From assembly GCA_001692895.1 (NCBI GenBank), contig KV748205.1:186001-250000 (forward strand): DNA of 64,000 nt, read 5' to 3'. Source of the stretch: Cenococcum geophilum 1.58 (Eukaryota > Ascomycota > Dothideomycetes > Gloniales > Gloniaceae). The notes under the pieces were generated by a model that saw only the letters and a list, made by a program, of their open reading frames with translations, searched no databases and was not told the DNA's origin. The position numbers and the translations under genes are program-made. Below are positions 60,148-64,000 of this stretch, in pieces. How positions within the stretch are numbered: position 1 is the stretch's first letter; the number at the start of each line of letters is the position of its first letter.

Positions 60148-60407
60148 AAAGGAGTAAAAGAAAAAAACTCTATTATATTGCTAATAGGTAAAATATAAAG
60201 TCCGTTGCATTTTCCTATTATAATAAAGGTTAATATTTAGTGGACAAAACGCGTATATAGACGCGACGGGGAATTTAGAGAAAACTATACAATTTAGTAT
60301 GAATATCCCAGGGTTTCCCACCCGAATTTTAACCGGAGATCCGAAGATCCTTAACTTCTATAAAAAGCTTCAAAATATTACTAAATTGATCCTTCCTTAC
60401 CACTTAA
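60148..60407. other. Short unassigned spacer
   Basis: Moderately mutated sequence with a CCCAGGGTTTCCCACCC stretch (60309-60325). I see no gene, repeat or terminal structure in it. Confidence 0.6.
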
Positions 60408-63400
60408 GCAGCGAGCTGTCAGCGCGCTGCATAAACGTACGCTAACTAACTTAGCGTGGTTTTTAATAAGCGAATATTTAGCCAATAAAATATCGGCAAA
60501 TGCCAATATTTGCAGTGCTAATATTTAATATTTGCAACACTTTTAATAAAATAGCTCTAATAGTAATGTATTTATTTTAAAAATAAAAGATTATATTAAG
60601 AATTGGCATATATTGGCAAGTTTTTAAATTAAATTACGTGATTAGTTGTTATATGATTGCGCGCCTTCCTTATATAGTATTTTAATATTAATTCTAAACG
60701 TCACTCTACCTTACTTTACCTCAGTAGCAGTAGCAGCAGCAGCAGCAGCAATAGCAATAATAATAACAACAACAACAATAGTAGCAGCAGTAATAATGTG
60801 AGTACATCCTCCGGACAGCTTGTACGAAGCTGGCGCCCTTTACAGCTTTATAGGTTTGCCATAGCTTTAGAGCAGCTTATACCCTAGCTTTAGAAGTTCG
60901 TATAAAGCTGACTTTAACTTAGGGCTCTTATTCTCTATAACGCCGCTATTACCGCCACTAACGCCGCTAGTGCTAATGTCAATCCCGTCCTTATAGTAGG
61001 ACAGTAGTAGCTAGCTCCCTACTACTATAGTCTATAGGCTTAGGCGTTACTGGCCCTTCTAGGGTAGGATATGGAGTTTGTATAAGGCGCGATCTCCCCT
61101 TATTAAATAGCAACGCACTAGCCTTTGTATATTAACGCCATCCTTATATAATCTTGGGGTAAGGTAGTAGGTAACCTATACGCTACGTGCCTTAGCGCTT
61201 ACCTAGGCTATCGCCCTTTTCTATTATATTATTGGGTACCTAGGCACTTTAGTAGAGTATATAGGAATTATAAGTAGCGTGACTACGTAGCTTGCTGCCC
61301 CGTATAAGATAAAGATAGAGGTAGTAGTGGCGGACCTCTGCGCTTGCCATAGGCAGGGGCTAGCGGTGCTAGTAGTAGTAGTATAGTAGCGGCGCCGTTG
61401 TTAATTAAAGATAAAAAGGAAGACTAGCTGGGGGGTAACCCCCAAAATACTATTATTCTAGCTTAGGTATATATAAGCTTTTATTTAGTATATTAGCAAC
61501 CTATATATACCTAGCTAGTTAGGGGTATTACTAGCACTTATATATAATTTATGGCTTAACGTGCCGTATAAGCTTAGTAGTCGTCTTATATAATAAAACC
61601 AAAATAGGTTAGTATATAAATAGATCCTTAAATTTAGAGCTTCGTATAAGGAATAAGTTAAGTTTCCTTAACTAAGAGTTTAGTTTAGTGCTACTATTTT
61701 ATACACTTTACCCGTTTAAGAGTCTTAACACCTATTTATATTCTCTCCTATAAGATTATATAACGTACTCCTAAAAAGGTTTATTTAGGTTTATTGCTTA
61801 TTACTAAAATTAATAAGATAGTAATTGCTAGTAGCAATAGTCGTAGCCATTATACGCGCTATTGCTCTTAGCACCACTATTAAAGGGCAGAAATCTTTTT
61901 AATATAACTTAAAGGATCGCTAATATAGTCATTATACTTATCTTGGCTCTAAGGTTAAGTAAACTTATTAAAATCCTTAATAATCCGTTTATATAAATTA
62001 AGTTCTTATTTAGGCCTAGCTTACCTATATAGTAACCTAGATAGCTAAAGAGTAGTAAAACTCTTAGGCCTAAGAGCTTGCGATTAGTAATCCTCCTAGA
62101 GTTATTTAACCTTTTTAAGTACAGCTTTCTGCCACTTCTTTTTCTAATTTACTCGGATATACTGCGTATAATATTTAAGATAAAAGATAATTACCGTAGC
62201 GTATAATGGAGATTTATCTAACTTAAGGTAGTATTTATTAAACGCCTTCTATCTAATTTAAATCCTAAAATAAAAGAAGCTATTCTTTTTATAACGTTCC
62301 TATTGTACAATATTAGAAGAACTTTTAAAAGTAAAAGAAGAAGATTCCTTACAAAACTCTGCTTAAAATGCCTTATAAGAATATCTATTAAAAAGAGAAC
62401 GTTTAAGATTATTGCGTTATAGCCCTAAGTTTCTAATATAACCCTCTTAAATATCTAAAGGAAATTATGCGTTATATAAAGTGTAGTCCAATTCTATAGA
62501 GTAAGGAAATCTTCGCCTAAGGTCTTAGTATGCTTCTTTATATAAAGGTTAATTACTAACTTAAGTTCTAAGGCCACCTAAAGCATTTGGTGCTAGCTAT
62601 TCCACCTTATATAATTATCTAATAGGATTTATCTTTAAGTAAGAGTAATAAAGTCTTTTGTATAACCTAGTGAGCTTTAGGTGTATATAATAATATTATA
62701 GAGTTTGCTAAGTATATTAAGGGTTTAAAATTAGTTTCTTCTAGAGTTTAGGTTAACTTTAATTCCTTTTTTATCTTTAATATTGTATAATAAAAGCTTA
62801 TCTTCTTAAACTAAGTCTTAGAAGAGGAAGGCCTTAATAGTAAGGTGGATAATATGGCTATTATATTAAATTCGTTAGTATAGAGATTTCCACTCTATGT
62901 TATAATCTTCCTAAAGATATTTTTGGATTATATAATATAAGATATTATTTATAGATGTATTATCGGCGATAATAGTACTAAGTCTCTACACGATACCGTA
63001 ATCCTAAAGTATTAGAAGCAGCGTTTAGAACTAATCCTCTTCACTATATAATAGGGTTATATAAAGTATAAGAAGGCCTCTTTATAGTCTTTTATTTTAA
63101 TTAATAAAGTATACGTAAACGCTAAGTAGAAGATATTTATTTAGGGACGTCTAGATATTTAGTAAGAGGTAAACCTTAAATATTACTAATTAAAGCTTTT
63201 TTTGTGTAACGTCCTTCTATATTATAAATATATCCTAGACTATTTTATTAACCGTAGAATAAGTCGTTATAATATAACCCTTAACCTTTAGATTAAGAAC
63301 CTAATAGAACGCGTAGAACTCTGGCCATTTAATAATTTAAAATAGTAGCCTTTGTACGGCTATTAATAAAACAAATACTATAGTAATAGCTTCCCGGTTA

Positions 63401-63983
63401 AGTGCAGATTAAAGAATAAGCGCATTAATATTATTTGCCTGCTTTATATCGCGGAGCTGCATATAAAGATTATAAAGTTAAGTACTAGTTTTTATATAAA
63501 TAGGGCCCTCTTACTTTTCAGAACGGATATTATACTTAGACCTTAGGTAATATTAAAATTTTATAGTAGACTTTAAGTAATATACTATCTCTATATAATG
63601 CTTACAGTATATAAGCCTTATTCTCTGGTAGTGTATAGCCTTATCTTTATATAGTGGCCAGGTATATACCCATAGCTTAGAGGTCTTTTTTTATTGGGAG
63701 TTTAATAACTCCTCTATATTAAGGGAGTCTAATATAGGTATAAAAAGTAATAAACCCGCGTCGGAAGCCATTATTATAATAACTATGTATATAATATTAC
63801 AGTGTAAAATTTTTTTAAGGGGTGCCAAGAATATCCGTACCAATATTATAAATACGCTAATATTTGCCAATACGCGCCAATATTGATTAGTAACAATATT
63901 AATCAATATTACTGGCAGTATTGATATTGAAAACCACGCTGGACTGACTGCTTACATCAGCAGCGAGCTGCCAGCGACGCTGC
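60408..63983. mobile_element. DNA element with long imperfect inverted ends, class unknown
   Basis: The two ends are related in inverted orientation: GCAGCGAGCTG...GCGCTGC, then AGCGTGGTTTT (60453) at the left, and AAAACCACGCT (63930-63940) followed by GCAGCGAGCTGCCAGCGACG at the right. Inside each end are repeated AATATTTGCCAATATT-like words (60470-60540 and 63840-63925). The outer GC-rich part is itself partly palindromic. The right border may extend to or past the window end, so the target duplication cannot be checked. Contents: a poly-Gln-coding stretch and one long decayed plus-strand coding region. Confidence 0.6.
60721..63660 (+). pseudogene. Unidentified large protein of the right-hand DNA element
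   Basis: It begins with a CAG/CAA/AAC/AGC run (60721-60795) coding poly-Gln/Asn/Ser, followed by VSTSSGQLVRSWRPL. A long readable region follows, best between 62900 and 63560: ILKYQKQRLELILFTI (about 63000), YKKASLQSFIL, then FPVKCRLKNKRINIICLLYIAEL at 63390-63465, which keeps a Cys-x(n)-Cys pair suggestive of a zinc site. Breaks are TAG/TAA and probable indels near 61300-62000. I recognise no transposase motif; its place between inverted ends makes a transposase the simplest guess, unproven. Confidence 0.45.
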
Positions 63984-64000
63984 CTGTTGGCCACACTGGG

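Noticed and set aside
1-64000. Centromere or telomere
   Set aside because: AT-rich nested repeats fit a centromere or any heterochromatin, but I see no telomeric repeat and no evidence that separates a centromere from ordinary RIPed repeat blocks.

Overview
The window is a block of dead, nested transposable elements from a filamentous ascomycete (Pezizomycotina-type) genome. Almost every recognisable coding stretch carries the mark of repeat-induced point mutation (RIP): CpA and TpG are depleted, TpA is very abundant, Gln and Trp codons have become TAG/TAA, Asp has become Asn, and Cys/His have become Tyr. LTR pairs differ almost only by transitions. I see no convincing intact host gene, tRNA, rRNA or CRISPR array. 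Element types (Ty3/gypsy chromoviruses, fungal Ty1/copia, a Tad-like LINE, a Plavaka-like DNA transposon) all fit a fungus.

Layout. 1-4490: 3' part of a Ty3/gypsy element (A) with its 3' LTR. 4491-8470: copia remains on the minus strand, interrupted by a 5'-truncated LINE (about 6120-7998). 8480-10533: minisatellite and an unidentified decayed coding stretch. 10536-30347: a 19.8-kb DNA transposon with matching 26-bp terminal inverted repeats and subterminal repeat arrays. It holds a Plavaka-like (CMC/CACTA-related) transposase, a P-loop/SF1-like helicase with three CCHC knuckles, an SNF2-family ATPase and two unidentified decayed genes. A Tourist-like MITE sits inside it. 30348-35842: mostly unidentified sequence, with a GC-richer, little-mutated island at 33.2-35.4 kb. 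35843-45083: 5' part of a second gypsy family (B), split by a complete copia element (38388-44668, target duplication TATAT). 45087-47298: a small non-autonomous element (duplication TAC) filled with minisatellites, whose ends resemble those of the 19.8-kb element. 47302-49270: 3' end of another copia element. 49270-60147: a third gypsy family (C, minus strand), split by a complete copy of B (51499-59438, duplication GTAGT). 60408-63983: a DNA element with long imperfect inverted ends and an unrecognised product.

How the parts relate. Insertions give a relative order: B copy 2 is older than the copia inside it, C is older than B copy 1, the copia relic is older than the LINE, and the 19.8-kb element is older than its MITE. 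Within the 19.8-kb element the transposase probably acted on the inverted ends and subterminal repeats. The two helicases look like accessory functions of the same unit, because all lie between the matching ends and show the same decay. All gene boundaries given with 'about' are approximate, because starts and introns cannot be fixed in mutated sequence.
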